Positions 33,015 through 42,985 are shown, numbered from the stretch's first letter. The stretch: 64,000 nucleotides of DNA from Natronolimnobius baerhuensis (GCF_002177135.1 NZ_MWPH01000002.1:186001-250000), one strand, 5' to 3'. Numbers and translations: made by a program. The notes: generated from the sequence alone by a model not told the origin.

Positions 33015-33998
33015 CTACTCCTGCCGGCGTTCCGCATCGGCCAACCACTCGAGCCGTTCAGGCGTCGGCGGGTGCGTCCGAAACAGTTTGTAGAGGCGTT
33101 TTCGAAGCCACCAGTAGGACGGTTCCTGCTGGCCCTCGGGACCGAGCATGATCTTTTCGGGTTCGTCAGGCTCAAGCGAGAGGATCGACAGCGACGACAC
33201 GGCGGCTGCATCACGGAGGTCTCGCGTCGGCGTCGCCGTAATCTCGTCGTCGAGGCGCTCGAGCGCGGTCGCGAGTGCGGCCGGGGAACCAGTGACGCCG
33301 ACGGCGGCGCGGTCGGCGGCGCGTTCGCGCTCTCGAGAGAGGTGTGCCGTGAGACAGCGCCCGCAAAAGGAGACGACGAGCGAGAGGAGTCCAAGCGGGA
33401 CGGTCAGGATGGAGAGAAACGCAGCGTTGTTGTCCTCGTTGTCGTTGATCCGTTCGAATCGCGTGAGTAGGCCATCGGCGAGCACCACAGGGGCAGAGAC
33501 TGCGGTCATCACCATCGCGTCGCGGTTGGCGACGTGGGCGAGTTCGTGTGCCACCACCGCCTCGAGCTCCGCGGTCGTCTCGAGTGAGTCAAGCGCCCCA
33601 CTCGAGATGACGAGGTGGATGTTCGATGGGCGAAAGCCGACGGCCATCGCCTCGGGTGCGTGTCGGTCGGCGATTGCAATCGTCGGCTTCGGGACATCGA
33701 GTTGAGCGGCGATTCGGGTGGTGATTCGCTCGAGTTCGGACTCTGCGTCGGGATCGATTGGGCGAGCGCCCGCCAGCGCTTCGATTGTGTCCCGTTGCTT
33801 GTACTCGGCGTAGCCGATCACGCCCAGCAAGACGACAGTGAGGATAGTCGCGGGCCAGGTTGCCGGCCTAAATCCAACAATCGTAAGCAATCCAAAGAGG
33901 GTTGCCCAAATGCCAGCGAGGAAAACGGCGACGACCACGAAAAGCGCAAGGAGCGTACTTGCCATTCGAACGCGGAGGCTGCGTATCGGGGAGGGCAT
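33015..33998 (-). CDS. M48 family metalloprotease (HtpX-like)
   Basis: The protein of about 327 residues is an integral-membrane zinc peptidase. It has two hydrophobic segments near the N-terminus (LLALFVVVAVFLAGIWATLFGLLTI) and a catalytic HELAH (VVAHELAHVANRDAMV) at mid-protein; a glutamate further on should serve as third zinc ligand. HtpX-type proteases take part in quality control of membrane proteins. The start at 33998 (PSPIRSLRVRM) is preferred over 34061. Confidence 0.88.
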   Translation of the reverse strand: MPSPIRSLRVRMASTLLALFVVVAVFLAGIWATLFGLLTIVGFRPATWPATILTVVLLGVIGYAEYKQRDTIEALAGARPIDPDAESELERITTRIAAQLDVPKPTIAIADRHAPEAMAVGFRPSNIHLVISSGALDSLETTAELEAVVAHELAHVANRDAMVMTAVSAPVVLADGLLTRFERINDNEDNNAAFLSILTVPLGLLSLVVSFCGRCLTAHLSRERERAADRAAVGVTGSPAALATALERLDDEITATPTRDLRDAAAVSSLSILSLEPDEPEKIMLGPEGQQEPSYWWLRKRLYKLFRTHPPTPERLEWLADAERRQE

Positions 33999-34110
33999 GT
34001 ATCGTGACGACTGATTGGCGTATAGGTTCTTGATACTACCGGACAGTACTCGAGACGTCACCGATCACGAGAGTCTGTGTGGGCAGTCTACCAGCGTATC
34101 CTGTGTAATG

Positions 34111-34117
34111 TTTATCA
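34111..34117 (+). promoter_or_regulatory. TATA box upstream of the small ORF at 34144
   Basis: TTTATCA is centred about 30 bases upstream of the ATG at 34144. The next gene's ATG at 34263 is too far for a leaderless start from this box. Confidence 0.45.
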
Positions 34118-34143
34118 CCTCAGGCGGGGTGCCACGAGTGCAA

Positions 34144-34263
34144 ATGAACGGCCAATACCACCTCGTGTGTGCCTCTCGAGACGCCACGAACGACGGGTTG
34201 AATGGACACTCCAAACAGCGAAAACGGGCGACTCGAGTCGCTCGAACGGAGGGTGCGGACTGA
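34144..34263 (+). CDS. 39-residue ORF coupled to the Ntn hydrolase gene
   Basis: The ORF MNGQYHLVCASRDATND... ends in a TGA (34261-34263) whose final A is also the A of the next gene's ATG. A TATA box stands at about leaderless distance. The first residues resemble short haloarchaeal zinc or Cys proteins, but the tail is basic. It may be a real small protein with translational coupling or a leader peptide. Confidence 0.4.
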   Translation: MNGQYHLVCASRDATNDGLNGHSKQRKRATRVARTEGAD

Positions 34264-35258
34264 TGTGTACGCGACTCACCTATCTCGGTCCCGACGGTCG
34301 CGTACTTACCGCTCGGTCGATGGACTGGAAAGAGGATATCGGGACTAACATCTGGGCGCTCCCGCGCGGCCTCGAGCGCGAGGGGAACGTCGGGCCGGCG
34401 TCGCTGACCTGGACGGCTGAGTACGGCAGCGTAGTCGCGACGGCGTACGACATCGCCACGACCGATGGGCTAAACGAGGCCGGATTGGCGGCCAATCTGC
34501 TGTGGCTGCCCGAATCGGAGTATCCAGACTGGGACGGAGAGACGCCCGCCATTTCGATTTCGCTGTGGGCACAGTACATGCTCGACAACTTCGCCACCGT
34601 TGCCGAGGCGGTCGACCACGTCGAGCGCGAGGAATTCGCTGTCGTGACCGAGCAGGTGCCGGGCGAGGATCGACTGGCAGCACTCCATCTCTCGCTGTCG
34701 GATGTGACCGGCGACAGCGCGATCATGGAGTACGTCAACGGCGACCTGGTGATCCACCACAGCCGCGAGCATCAGGTGATGACCAACTCGCCGACGTTCG
34801 AGAAGCAACGTGCGCTGGTCGAGTACTGGGAAGACATCGGCGGTACGGTCATGCTCCCGGGAACGAACCGCCCGGCAGACCGCTTCGCTCGAGCGCGGTT
34901 CTACGTCGATGCGATTCCCCAGACCGATGATCGGCGAGCCGCGACCGCGAGCGTGTTAAGCGTGATCCGGAACGTCTCCGTCCCGTACGGCATCGCCACG
35001 CCGGACGAACCACACATTTCCTCGACGCGCTGGCGAACCGTCGCTGACCACACCGATGGCATCTATTACTTCGAATCGGCACTCATGCCGAACGCGTTCT
35101 GGGTGTCACTCGAGGAACTCGATTTCGAGGCTGGTGCTGAGGCCCGTGTACTTCGGTTGGGGCCGGACCAGTCAGCGGTTTTCGCTGGCGACGCATCCGA
35201 CCAGTTAGAAGCAAGCGAGCCGTTTCAGTTTCTCGGGGCGGCGACGGCCTCACAGTGA
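34263..35258 (+). CDS. Linear amide C-N hydrolase (choloylglycine hydrolase/penicillin acylase type)
   Basis: The 331-residue Ntn hydrolase starts with Met-Cys (MCTRLTYLGPDGRVLTARSMDW). Removal of Met exposes Cys2 as nucleophile, and Arg18 and Asp21 in ARSMDW match the conserved active site. Later conserved parts are TNSPTFEKQ and a terminal R-rich NRPADRFARARF. Family members hydrolyse bile-salt conjugates, penicillin V or acyl-homoserine lactones. The ATG at 34263 is required for the N-terminal cysteine. The substrate is unknown; quorum-signal degradation is one possibility for an archaeon. Confidence 0.85.
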   Translation: MCTRLTYLGPDGRVLTARSMDWKEDIGTNIWALPRGLEREGNVGPASLTWTAEYGSVVATAYDIATTDGLNEAGLAANLLWLPESEYPDWDGETPAISISLWAQYMLDNFATVAEAVDHVEREEFAVVTEQVPGEDRLAALHLSLSDVTGDSAIMEYVNGDLVIHHSREHQVMTNSPTFEKQRALVEYWEDIGGTVMLPGTNRPADRFARARFYVDAIPQTDDRRAATASVLSVIRNVSVPYGIATPDEPHISSTRWRTVADHTDGIYYFESALMPNAFWVSLEELDFEAGAEARVLRLGPDQSAVFAGDASDQLEASEPFQFLGAATASQ

Positions 35259-35264
35259 CAGGGC

Positions 35265-35495
35265 TCACTTCAGTCGGAATGGATTGTCGTCGTCTTCGTC
35301 CTCGTCGCCGTCCGCTGATCCGTTGCCGTCGCCCTCGTAGGGCTTTCGCGCCGTGATCGTAATCGTCGCCTCGGGGTCGTCTTCGTCGGACCAGGGACTG
35401 TCGTAGGCCGAAATCTCGAGGTCGGTCACGTCCCAGCCCTCGGATTCGATGCGGTCGACGAGTCGGCGCTGATCCGCGAGCATATCCTCGTCCAT
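35265..35495 (-). CDS. Small acidic haloarchaeal protein
   Basis: The 76-residue protein MDEDMLADQRRLVDRIESEGWDVTDLE... has an alpha-beta look and a tail rich in Asp/Gly/Ser. It has no membrane segment or cysteines. The shorter start is chosen because the extension to 35570 is non-acidic. Function unknown; convergent with the Ntn hydrolase gene, with a 6-base gap. Confidence 0.55.
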   Translation of the reverse strand: MDEDMLADQRRLVDRIESEGWDVTDLEISAYDSPWSDEDDPEATITITARKPYEGDGNGSADGDEDEDDDNPFRLK

Positions 35496-35650
35496 ACTGG
35501 CCGATTCGGTCGTCACGGGCGTAGGTCTTGTGCCGAACTCGAGGGCAGTCGCGAGAACGGCCGTGAGCACACCCTGTTCGAAACCAAAATAGGTTACGTG
35601 CGGTAGAAATACCCGGCGAGTTTAAGCGGATCCGCCTGCAACTGCGTGAC

Positions 35651-36640
35651 ATGCTCACCGACGACTTCGGACGCGAGGTCACCGGCGTCCGCGTTTCTCT
35701 CACTGATCGGTGTAATTTCGACTGTGTCTACTGTCACAACGAGGGCCTGGGGGACACCCGCGGACCAATGGACCCACAGGACGACGAGATGTCAGCCGAC
35801 GACGTCGTCACGTTTCTCGAGGTCGCCGCCGAGTTCGGCGTCGACGCGGTGAAGTTCACCGGCGGCGAGCCGATGCTTCGCCAGGACTTAGCGGAGATCA
35901 TCCGTCGCACACCCGAGTCGATGGATGTCTCGCTGACAACCAACGGGACCTTCCTGCCCGGCCGCGCTGAGGCCCTCGTCGATGCCGGCCTCGAGCGGGT
36001 CAACGTCTCTCAGGATGCACTCGATCCCGAGGATTTTGCCGCAGTCACAAAAAGTGGGGCCTACGAGAAAGTCCTCGAGGGCGTCGACGCCGCACTCGAG
36101 GCGGGTCTCGATCCGGTCAAACTCAATATGGTCGTCTTCGAGCACACCGCGGGCTACGTGCCGGAGATGGTCGACCACGTCGCGGAAAACGAGGGGCTGC
36201 AACTGCAACTCATCGAGTACATGCCCGAGTTGACGGGCAAGCCGGAGTGGAACATCGATATCGAGCGCGTCCACGATTGGCTCGCCGAGCAGGCCACGGA
36301 GATCGAACACCGCGAGATGCACAACCGGAAGCGCTACTGGATCGAAAGCGACGACTGCGACGGCCGCGGCATGGTCGAAATCGTCGACCCCGTCGAGAAT
36401 CCAACCTTCTGTGCGAACTGCCATCGCGTGCGCGTGACACACGAAGGCTACCTGAAGGGCTGTCTCAACCGCAACGACGACCTCAAATCGATGGGCGAAA
36501 TGACGAAACCCGAAATTCGTGAGGCCTTCCGCGAGGTCGTCTCGAATCGCGTCCCTTACTACGGCGAATACATGGTCAAAAACGACGCCGGCGAGTGGGA
36601 GGTCAACGACAAGTATATCGAGGAATTCGCGGGAGCCTGA
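35651..36640 (+). CDS. moaA: GTP 3',8-cyclase (molybdenum cofactor biosynthesis)
   Basis: The 329-residue radical SAM enzyme converts GTP to 3',8-cyclo-GTP, the first step of molybdopterin synthesis. The N-terminal SAM cluster motif is CNFDCVYC, followed by FTGGEPMLR. The C-terminal second cluster is [18 protein letters not shown]. The start at 35651 fits, with a TATA-like GTTTAAGC about 29 bases upstream. Cofactor supply would serve molybdoenzymes such as the partner expected for the Fe-S subunit at 18723. Confidence 0.94.
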   Translation: MLTDDFGREVTGVRVSLTDRCNFDCVYCHNEGLGDTRGPMDPQDDEMSADDVVTFLEVAAEFGVDAVKFTGGEPMLRQDLAEIIRRTPESMDVSLTTNGTFLPGRAEALVDAGLERVNVSQDALDPEDFAAVTKSGAYEKVLEGVDAALEAGLDPVKLNMVVFEHTAGYVPEMVDHVAENEGLQLQLIEYMPELTGKPEWNIDIERVHDWLAEQATEIEHREMHNRKRYWIESDDCDGRGMVEIVDPVENPTFCANCHRVRVTHEGYLKGCLNRNDDLKSMGEMTKPEIREAFREVVSNRVPYYGEYMVKNDAGEWEVNDKYIEEFAGA

Positions 36641-36669
36641 CGCCTCGCCGAGTCGTTTCTCGTCCAATT

Positions 36670-37368
36670 TTAGTGGCGGCGTGATCGTTCCGTATGCCGA
36701 GAGCGCTGGCGTCCCGACTGCTGTCGGCGCTTGCCCAATCCAATTGTAATGAGCGCTGCTGCCAGCAACAACAGGACAACCATCGCAACCGGCTGCCCGC
36801 CAGCACCGGCGATGAACACCGCATAGCCGATTGCCCCCGCGAGCAAGCCCACCAGCAGACTCGAGACGATTGCCACGGCCTCGAGCCGGCGGGTCTGTGT
36901 TTCACGACCCAGTTGCTCGCCGATATCGATTGCGGTGTGTGCGAGGTCCCAGGCCAGGACGACCGCAATCGTCCCGAACACTGTCGGCCCGACGACGGTC
37001 GCCTCGAGGCCGGCAACGACGACGCCGAAGAAGACTGCGACTGCGCCGACGTCGACAAATGTTCGCCCGCCTGTGGCGAGGCCGGCACCGATGGCGAGTG
37101 CGCCGACTGCCCCAAAGCCGAGACCGGTCGTTGAGGCAAGGCCGGCCACGGCAGTCGCGACGACGGCAGCCACGAGTGCAACGCCACTCGAGAGAAGCGT
37201 TGGTTTGTGTGTGAGCGCGATACTCCCCTCGTCGGTGACGTCGTCGGGAGCGGTCTCGCTGTCAGCGTCAGTGTTGGTGTCGGGAGCGTGCATTCCGGTT
37301 GTGGTGTCGCTTGGTGTCGGTTCTGTGTCTGCGTGTGACCGCTCGCCGGTCGCAGCAGCGTCACTCAT
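36670..37368 (-). CDS. Membrane protein of the DUF58/DUF4129 operon
   Basis: The 232-residue protein has an acidic N-terminal half-tail (about 50 residues) and then six or so hydrophobic segments. It overlaps the DUF58 gene by 4 bases (ATGA). I recall this as DUF7519, regularly found with haloarchaeal DUF58/MoxR clusters. No catalytic motif is seen. Confidence 0.75.
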   Translation of the reverse strand: MSDAAATGERSHADTEPTPSDTTTGMHAPDTNTDADSETAPDDVTDEGSIALTHKPTLLSSGVALVAAVVATAVAGLASTTGLGFGAVGALAIGAGLATGGRTFVDVGAVAVFFGVVVAGLEATVVGPTVFGTIAVVLAWDLAHTAIDIGEQLGRETQTRRLEAVAIVSSLLVGLLAGAIGYAVFIAGAGGQPVAMVVLLLLAAALITIGLGKRRQQSGRQRSRHTERSRRH

Positions 37369-39350
37369 TGGCGACCACCCGCGTGGCGCGCGAACACTTC
37401 ATCGATGGACTCGTCGGCGGGCCAGTCGATCACCGGGATCCCGATTCGCTGCAGGTCGAATCGACGCACCCGGCGGGCAACGGCCGCGAGTTGCTGGCTC
37501 GTCGTTTCCTCGCTGGTCGGATCCGGACTGACGACGGTGACGGGGTGGCCCCGGGACTCGAGTTGGCGGGCAATGGTGACCGAGCCGGTATCACACAGCG
37601 GCGAGAGGAAGATAATCTGTGTTTCCGCCGAGAGACGTCGGCGAAGCGTCCGCAACTGCGGGAGCCAGCGACTCTCCGATTCGGGTCGGGTGGCATCGAA
37701 CTGTGGATGCGTCGCGAGCAGGTCCTGCAAGCGAACCTCGTGGTCGCGTCCCGACGCGGGTGCGAGCCAACATGGATCCGCGTCAGCCGCCGCATCACCG
37801 GTTCGACTGACTGGGCCGAGTGCAGCGAGGCCGACCGTATCGCCCTCTGCAAGCAGTGACGCAGCGATTCGACCGGCAGCCCCGACCGACCGGTCGACGG
37901 CGTGTGTCGCATCGGGTTCGGGCGCGAGGAACGACATCTTCCGGGCGTCGACGAGCACCACGACGCGTGCTGCGCGTTCTTCATGGAACTCGAGTGTGGC
38001 GAGTTCGCCCGTTTTGGCGTGACGGTTCCAGTCGATCCTCGAGAGTGGGTCGTTTGGTCGGTACTCACGAACCGAGTGGAACGTCGTTCCGGAGCCACCG
38101 TCGCTGGTCATGAGCCGTCCAGAGAATGAGGCAGCAGTCGAGCGCAGCGGGACCGAGGTGCCAACCGGGCGCAACACTGGTTCGCAGACGAGTTCGCTCT
38201 CGCTCTCAACAAGATACTCGCGCTCGCGCGAGCGCGAGAGATCACGAACAATCGCCAGCGCCGGATCGAACTCGTGTGTGCCACGCTGGACCAGTACCGT
38301 ATACTCGAGCGTGACGGACTCCTGTGGTCGAAGCGCCGTTCCGAGGCGACTCGAGCCCTGTGTGACGGCCAGTCCGGGCGGCACACCGTCGATGAATCGC
38401 AAGTCGGGAACGAAGCGACCGCTCTCGTTGGTGATCGTAACAGTCACGTCGACTTCGTCGCCCGGTTCGGGATTGTCGACGCTTAGTTCCCGGTCGACTG
38501 CAATCTCGAGTTCGGGCGGGTCAAACGCGTGTGCAAAGCCGGCATAGCCAACGCCGATAACGCCGGCGAGTGCAACGGCGGGCGCTTCAGCGACCGCGCC
38601 GATGCCGACCGCAAACAGCGCGACGACGCCGATACCAGTCCAGTACTCCGTCGAGCGCTGGTCGCGCGTTTCGATGCCCTCGACGTCGGCCGTCGTCGTT
38701 CTCGAGGCAGTCTCTGCGTGCGCGCGTCGACCGCTGTAGGTCGGCAGTGACGACGTGGAGTTGGCATCAGTGTCGCTGTCTCCATCCTCGAGCGTCCCGC
38801 TGTTGTAGCCGACGTTTGCAATTGCGTCGGTCGTGTGGCGCACGGCCGATTGGAACGACGATTCCTGGCGACTCAGTCGATTTGGCAGCCAATCCTGAAG
38901 TGATCGCTCGCGGTGGCGTTCCGGTGCGAGAAACTTGGCAGCCGTCGTATCGTCCGTCCAGGTTCCGTCGTCGAGCGTCTGCTCGGCTTCCGTGCGGGTG
39001 TGGCCCCCAAAGCGGGTGAGTACGGCTGTCGCCGCGATTCGGAGCCCGCTTGCGATTCGGCGACTGCCAACGCTGTACTCCGAAGTCATCGAGCGGAACT
39101 CACCGATTGCATCCGAAATTGTCTCGCCGGGCGCTGGGACACCGGCTCGTTGTTCCGGTGTCGGCGTGTCAATGCTGACGCGAGCGCCACGACGTCGAAA
39201 GAGCGAGCGAGTCCCGATTGCGAGTGCGACCAGCCCGACGAGGATAATTAGGCCTTCGTTCAACGACATCGTAATCGTGCCGGTCGCGACCGCAATCGCC
39301 CCGGCAAACAAGAGTAGTCCGGCGAGCAGTGCGAGCTGTCGGTAGTTCAT
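37365..39350 (-). CDS. DUF58 domain protein
   Basis: The 661-residue protein has N-terminal hydrophobic helices (LLAGLLLFAGAIAVATGTI) and more around residues 240-275. An Ig/DUF11-like region follows (VDVTVTITNESGRFVPDLRF), and then the DUF58 core VREYRPNDPLSRIDWNRHAKTGELATLEF, with a vWA-like MVVLVDAR part after it. Partners are MoxR ATPases. It overlaps both neighbours by 4 bases, so the three genes are translated from one mRNA. Confidence 0.88.
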   Translation of the reverse strand: MNYRQLALLAGLLLFAGAIAVATGTITMSLNEGLIILVGLVALAIGTRSLFRRRGARVSIDTPTPEQRAGVPAPGETISDAIGEFRSMTSEYSVGSRRIASGLRIAATAVLTRFGGHTRTEAEQTLDDGTWTDDTTAAKFLAPERHRERSLQDWLPNRLSRQESSFQSAVRHTTDAIANVGYNSGTLEDGDSDTDANSTSSLPTYSGRRAHAETASRTTTADVEGIETRDQRSTEYWTGIGVVALFAVGIGAVAEAPAVALAGVIGVGYAGFAHAFDPPELEIAVDRELSVDNPEPGDEVDVTVTITNESGRFVPDLRFIDGVPPGLAVTQGSSRLGTALRPQESVTLEYTVLVQRGTHEFDPALAIVRDLSRSREREYLVESESELVCEPVLRPVGTSVPLRSTAASFSGRLMTSDGGSGTTFHSVREYRPNDPLSRIDWNRHAKTGELATLEFHEERAARVVVLVDARKMSFLAPEPDATHAVDRSVGAAGRIAASLLAEGDTVGLAALGPVSRTGDAAADADPCWLAPASGRDHEVRLQDLLATHPQFDATRPESESRWLPQLRTLRRRLSAETQIIFLSPLCDTGSVTIARQLESRGHPVTVVSPDPTSEETTSQQLAAVARRVRRFDLQRIGIPVIDWPADESIDEVFARHAGGRQ

Positions 39351-40297
39351 GACTGGTCACCTCCGAATTCGGCGTCCGATTGTGTCTCGTCGGCTGTTGC
39401 CCCAGCGTACGTGTCTTCGATCTGTCGAAGCACCTCGAGGGCACGTTCTTCCATCGCCGGCGTCGTCTCGGCATCGCCGTAGCGGACGTCTTCGAACAGA
39501 CGTGTGAGTTCATCCACGTGCTCGCGCTCGAGGCCGGCATCGATAGCGGCGTCTGCGAACTCCCGCGGGGTACTCGACTCGGGCCGGCTGACCTCGAGTA
39601 ACTCGGTCATCTCCTGCCAGGCGCGATAGATTTCGTTGTCGACGTCGTCGCCGCCTGCCGTATCGATCCGGTCTGCGGCACGGCCGGCCGCGCTTGCAAC
39701 GGCCGCGGCGTCGGTGTGTTCGTCTGGTTCTGGGTCGGCTTCGGCTGGTGCCGGATCATCATCGTCGCCTGCCTCTCGAGTGGCGAACAGGCCGCCGACG
39801 AAGATTGCGGTGATAACGCCCAACACGAACAGTATGGGACCCATCGAGAACACCCCGTTGTCGCCGTCACCACTGGTACCACTGCCGCCACCATCCGTTT
39901 CGTTCACCTCCTCAGGGGGAGCCGGTGGCTCGACATCCATTCCACCACTTTCCATGAACAGGTAGATGAGCCCAACGCCGACGAGGATGACACCCAACCC
40001 GACGGCGATCATCCGGAGCGCATCGCGGCGGTGAGCGAGTAAATACCAGACGAACGCAAGCGCAAGGACGATTGCAAGTGCATACAGCAGATACTCGAGG
40101 AAGACAGGGATATCGGCGACGCCTGAGTTCGGTTGTTCAGTCGGCGGTGGCTGCATCGGTGTACCTCCTTCACCGTTTCCAATTCCGCCGTTCCCGCCGC
40201 TTTCAAGCGGCGACTCGAGCGTTGCTGCGGCCAGAGCGATGGCGGTGATTGCGCCAATGGCAGCAAGCAGTCGAAGGAAGAGCGTATTTCGTGACAC
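39347..40297 (-). CDS. DUF4129 domain protein
   Basis: The 316-residue protein has a signal-anchor start (LFLRLLAAIGAITAIALAAAT), two mid helices (about residues 65-115), a further helix around GPILFVLGVITAIFVGGLF, and a C-terminal cytoplasmic DUF4129 region: NEIYRAWQEMTELLEVSRPESSTPREFA. It is the first gene of the DUF4129-DUF58-DUF7519 operon. In other genomes it belongs with MoxR and transglutaminase genes; here MoxR is 21 kb away. Confidence 0.85.
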   Translation of the reverse strand: MSRNTLFLRLLAAIGAITAIALAAATLESPLESGGNGGIGNGEGGTPMQPPPTEQPNSGVADIPVFLEYLLYALAIVLALAFVWYLLAHRRDALRMIAVGLGVILVGVGLIYLFMESGGMDVEPPAPPEEVNETDGGGSGTSGDGDNGVFSMGPILFVLGVITAIFVGGLFATREAGDDDDPAPAEADPEPDEHTDAAAVASAAGRAADRIDTAGGDDVDNEIYRAWQEMTELLEVSRPESSTPREFADAAIDAGLEREHVDELTRLFEDVRYGDAETTPAMEERALEVLRQIEDTYAGATADETQSDAEFGGDQS

Positions 40298-40577
40298 TAG
40301 TTACCAGCACTTGTAGGCCGATAGTAATAAGTTAATACTTCGAGGTATCTTTGCCGGGAAAATCGCGTGCCGGAGGCGGTATGAGGCGTCTTTTTCGCTA
40401 GTATTCACTCGAAGTTCAGTAAATTGTCAGCATTTTTGTGTGCAGTGGTAACATGGTGAACCGCATCGATCTCACCACCTTTCGTTGCGCTTAAGTACCC
40501 GTCGGCGGTAGAATTGGGTGCGATACGTGTAGAGGAGTGATCCTCGAGTCCGCAAGGGCGATGATACAAGACACGGT

Positions 40578-40660
40578 GTCGTGGTAGCCAAGCGGCCCAA
40601 GGCGCATGGTTGCTAACCATGTGGCGTCAAGCCTCCGGGGTTCGAATCCCCGCCACGACG
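40578..40660 (+). tRNA. trnS: tRNA-Ser (GCT)
   Basis: The acceptor GTCGTGG (40578-40584) pairs with CCACGAC (40653-40659), with discriminator G. The anticodon loop TTGCTAA on stem CATGG/CCATG gives anticodon GCT. A long variable arm and the T-arm with loop TTCGAAT are present. It lies just upstream of the rps13 operon. No tail copy follows it, unlike tRNA-Ser(CGA). Confidence 0.96.
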
Positions 40661-40687
40661 TCGGATACACTACTGTCGAACAATCCG

Positions 40688-40720
40688 ACACGCGTCACTC
40701 AGCGGTGAGTGGCCGCGTGT
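40688..40720 (+). promoter_or_regulatory. Nested hairpin in front of rps13
   Basis: ACACGCG pairs with CGCGTGT, and inside these CACTC pairs with GAGTG. The structure lies between tRNA-Ser(GCT) and rps13, 73 bases before the ATG. It could end or process the tRNA transcript, or act in autoregulation of the ribosomal operon, which is known for several r-protein operons. Confidence 0.4.
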
Positions 40721-40793
40721 GTTGTTCGCCAGTCGGACTGGCGCTTTCGTCAGTCGTTTGCAACGCACGCAGACCAGACACACATACCCAACT

Positions 40794-41318
40794 ATGAGCG
40801 CGGAAGAACCTCAAGAACAAGAAGACGACGAAGACCTTCAGTACTTCGTCCGTATCGGTCAAACCGACCTCGACGGGACGAAGTCGGTCGAGCGCTCGCT
40901 TTCGGAGATGAACGGGATTGGTCACCGGACCGCCCGACTCATCGCACAGGAAGCGGGTGTTGATCGAACGGCAACGTTCGGTCGACTCGACGACGACGTC
41001 ATTGACGAGGTCGTGACCCTGGTAGAGAACTACGCCGACGAAGTTCCAAACTGGCTCAACAACCGCCAGAACGACTTCTACACCGGCGAAACAACCCACG
41101 AGATCGGCAACGATCTGCAGCTGACCCGGCAGCACGATATCAACCGGATGAAGATGATTAACTCCTACCGAGGCGTTCGCCACAAGCGCGGCCAGAAGGT
41201 CCGTGGCCAGCGAACCAAGTCCACCGGTCGTACGGAGGGCACCATCGGAGTTAACGTCGAAGAAATCCGCGAAGAGCAGGCTGAAGAAGCCGCTGCCGAA
41301 GAGGAGGGTGACGAATAA
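40794..41318 (+). CDS. rps13: 30S ribosomal protein S13
   Basis: The 174-residue archaeal uS13 of the small subunit head contacts the P-site tRNA. Recognised are [37 protein letters not shown] and the basic [24 protein letters not shown]. The acidic terminal extensions are usual for haloarchaea. It is the first gene of an operon with rps4, rps11 and rpo3; rps4 begins at its stop codon. The start at 40794 is preferred over 40719. Confidence 0.96.
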   Translation: MSAEEPQEQEDDEDLQYFVRIGQTDLDGTKSVERSLSEMNGIGHRTARLIAQEAGVDRTATFGRLDDDVIDEVVTLVENYADEVPNWLNNRQNDFYTGETTHEIGNDLQLTRQHDINRMKMINSYRGVRHKRGQKVRGQRTKSTGRTEGTIGVNVEEIREEQAEEAAAEEEGDE

Positions 41319-41839
41319 TGCCTCTCGGAACGGATACCAAGAACTACGAGACGCCAAATCACCCATATCAGGGTGAGCGGATCGCCTCCGAGCACTCGCT
41401 GCTCGACCGCTACGGTCTCTCGAACAAAGAAGAGCTCTGGCGAGCACAGTCCGAACTTCGCTCCTACCGGCGCGAGGCTCGAGACCTGCTCGGCCAGGCA
41501 CAAGGCGACGAAACCGTCCAGCGACGCTCCGAGGAGTTCCTTGGACGACTCAAGCGCGTCGGCATCCTTGACGAGGAAGACGACCTCGGTGACATTCTGT
41601 CCCTCGAGATCGAAGACGTCTTAGAGCGCCGACTGCAGACGGTTGTGTACCGCAAGGGCCTCGCAAACACGCCCCAGCAGGCTCGACAGTTCATTATCCA
41701 CGGGCACGTCGTCGTCGACGACCAGCGCCACCAGGTGCCATCGTACGTCGTCGACATCGATGAGGAAGACCTCGTCGCGTTCGACGAGACGAGCCCGCTT
41801 GCGGACGAGCTTCACCCAGAACGAGCGGAGGGACAATAA
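41318..41839 (+). CDS. rps4: 30S ribosomal protein S4
   Basis: The 173-residue archaeal uS4 is a primary 16S rRNA-binding protein. Recognised are the N-terminal [25 protein letters not shown] and the S4 RNA-binding domain with [31 protein letters not shown]. The start codon overlaps the rps13 stop, so the genes are translationally coupled. Confidence 0.96.
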   Translation: MPLGTDTKNYETPNHPYQGERIASEHSLLDRYGLSNKEELWRAQSELRSYRREARDLLGQAQGDETVQRRSEEFLGRLKRVGILDEEDDLGDILSLEIEDVLERRLQTVVYRKGLANTPQQARQFIIHGHVVVDDQRHQVPSYVVDIDEEDLVAFDETSPLADELHPERAEGQ

Positions 41840-41842
41840 TCC

Positions 41843-42232
41843 ATGAGCCAGGACGACGACAAGTGGGGAATTGCCCACGTGCACGCATCGTTCAATAACA
41901 CCATCATGACCGTGACGGATGTCACGGGCGCGGAAACGATTGCCAAGTCCTCCGGCGGGACGGCAGTCAAGCAGAACCGCGACGAAGCATCGCCATACGC
42001 GGCGATGCAGATGGCCGAGTCCATCGCTGAGGAGGTCAAAGCAGCCGGCATCACGGGCCTACACGTACACGTCCGTGGCCCCGGTGGAAACCTCCAGAAA
42101 TCCCCCGGTCCGGGCGCGCAGGCAACGATTCGTGCGCTTGCACGCTCCGGCATCGAAATCGGGCGCATCGAAGACGTCACGCCGGTCCCACACGACGGAT
42201 CGCGCGCACCCAAAGGCAAGGGCGGCTACTAG
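41843..42232 (+). CDS. rps11: 30S ribosomal protein S11
   Basis: The 129-residue uS11 of the platform has the core [43 protein letters not shown] and a C-terminal [23 protein letters not shown]. It begins 3 bases after rps4, in the universal archaeal order. Confidence 0.97.
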   Translation: MSQDDDKWGIAHVHASFNNTIMTVTDVTGAETIAKSSGGTAVKQNRDEASPYAAMQMAESIAEEVKAAGITGLHVHVRGPGGNLQKSPGPGAQATIRALARSGIEIGRIEDVTPVPHDGSRAPKGKGGY

Positions 42233-42235
42233 ACC

Positions 42236-42985
42236 ATGAGTGCAGAGTACGACGTCGAGTTTGTCGAACGCGAGGAACGCGAAGCGCGATTCCTCGTCCG
42301 GGGTGTCACCCCCGCCTTCGCCAACGGCATCCGCCGTGCGATGCTCGCCGACGTCCCGACGATGTCAATCGATGAAGTTCGCTTCATCGAGAACTCGTCG
42401 GTCATGTTCGACGAGCAACTCGCACTTCGCCTGGGTCTCGTCCCACTGACGACTCCCCCCGAGGGTGAGTTCGGCGACGACGCCACCGTCACGCTTGCAA
42501 TCGACGTCGAGGGACCGAACACGGCATACTCGGGCGACCTCGAGTCCAGCGACGACCTCGTTCAGCCCGCCGAACAGAACGTGCCGATTATCGATCTCAA
42601 AGACGGGCAGCGACTCGAGGCCGAAGCCGACGCCGTACTTGACCACGGAAAATCACACGCGAAACATCAAGGTGCCGCTGCAGTCGGATACAGCCACCTT
42701 CAGCGTGTAACGGTCGGGGACGACCTGCCGGAGTTCGAAGCCCAAGAGAGTCAGATCGTACGCGGTGTTGTCGAAGACGACGGTGAACTCGTCTCGACCA
42801 GCGAGTTCGATCACGACCTCTCGAATCGCTATCCCGGCAAGCAGGTGACGGTCGAAGACGTCTCGAACGCCTTCGTCTTCCACGTGCAGACGGACGGCTC
42901 AATGCCGGTCGACGAACTCGTCACGCGCGCCGCCGACTCAATCGAGTCACGCGCCCGCGACCTCGAAGAAGCCGTACAACTATAG
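42236..42985 (+). CDS. rpo3: DNA-directed RNA polymerase subunit D
   Basis: The 249-residue archaeal Rpo3 (subunit D) pairs with subunit L in polymerase assembly, like bacterial alpha. It opens [35 protein letters not shown] and has the insert and dimerisation domains. The protein contains no cysteine, so it lacks the 4Fe-4S clusters found in some archaeal Rpo3 proteins. It starts 3 bases after rps11. Confidence 0.95.
   Translation: MSAEYDVEFVEREEREARFLVRGVTPAFANGIRRAMLADVPTMSIDEVRFIENSSVMFDEQLALRLGLVPLTTPPEGEFGDDATVTLAIDVEGPNTAYSGDLESSDDLVQPAEQNVPIIDLKDGQRLEAEADAVLDHGKSHAKHQGAAAVGYSHLQRVTVGDDLPEFEAQESQIVRGVVEDDGELVSTSEFDHDLSNRYPGKQVTVEDVSNAFVFHVQTDGSMPVDELVTRAADSIESRARDLEEAVQL

Noticed and set aside
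40661-40793. Search for a tRNA-tail copy after tRNA-Ser(GCT)
   Set aside because: None was found; only unrelated hairpins occur. tRNA-Trp also lacks a copy, so the tail hairpin is not a universal tRNA feature here.
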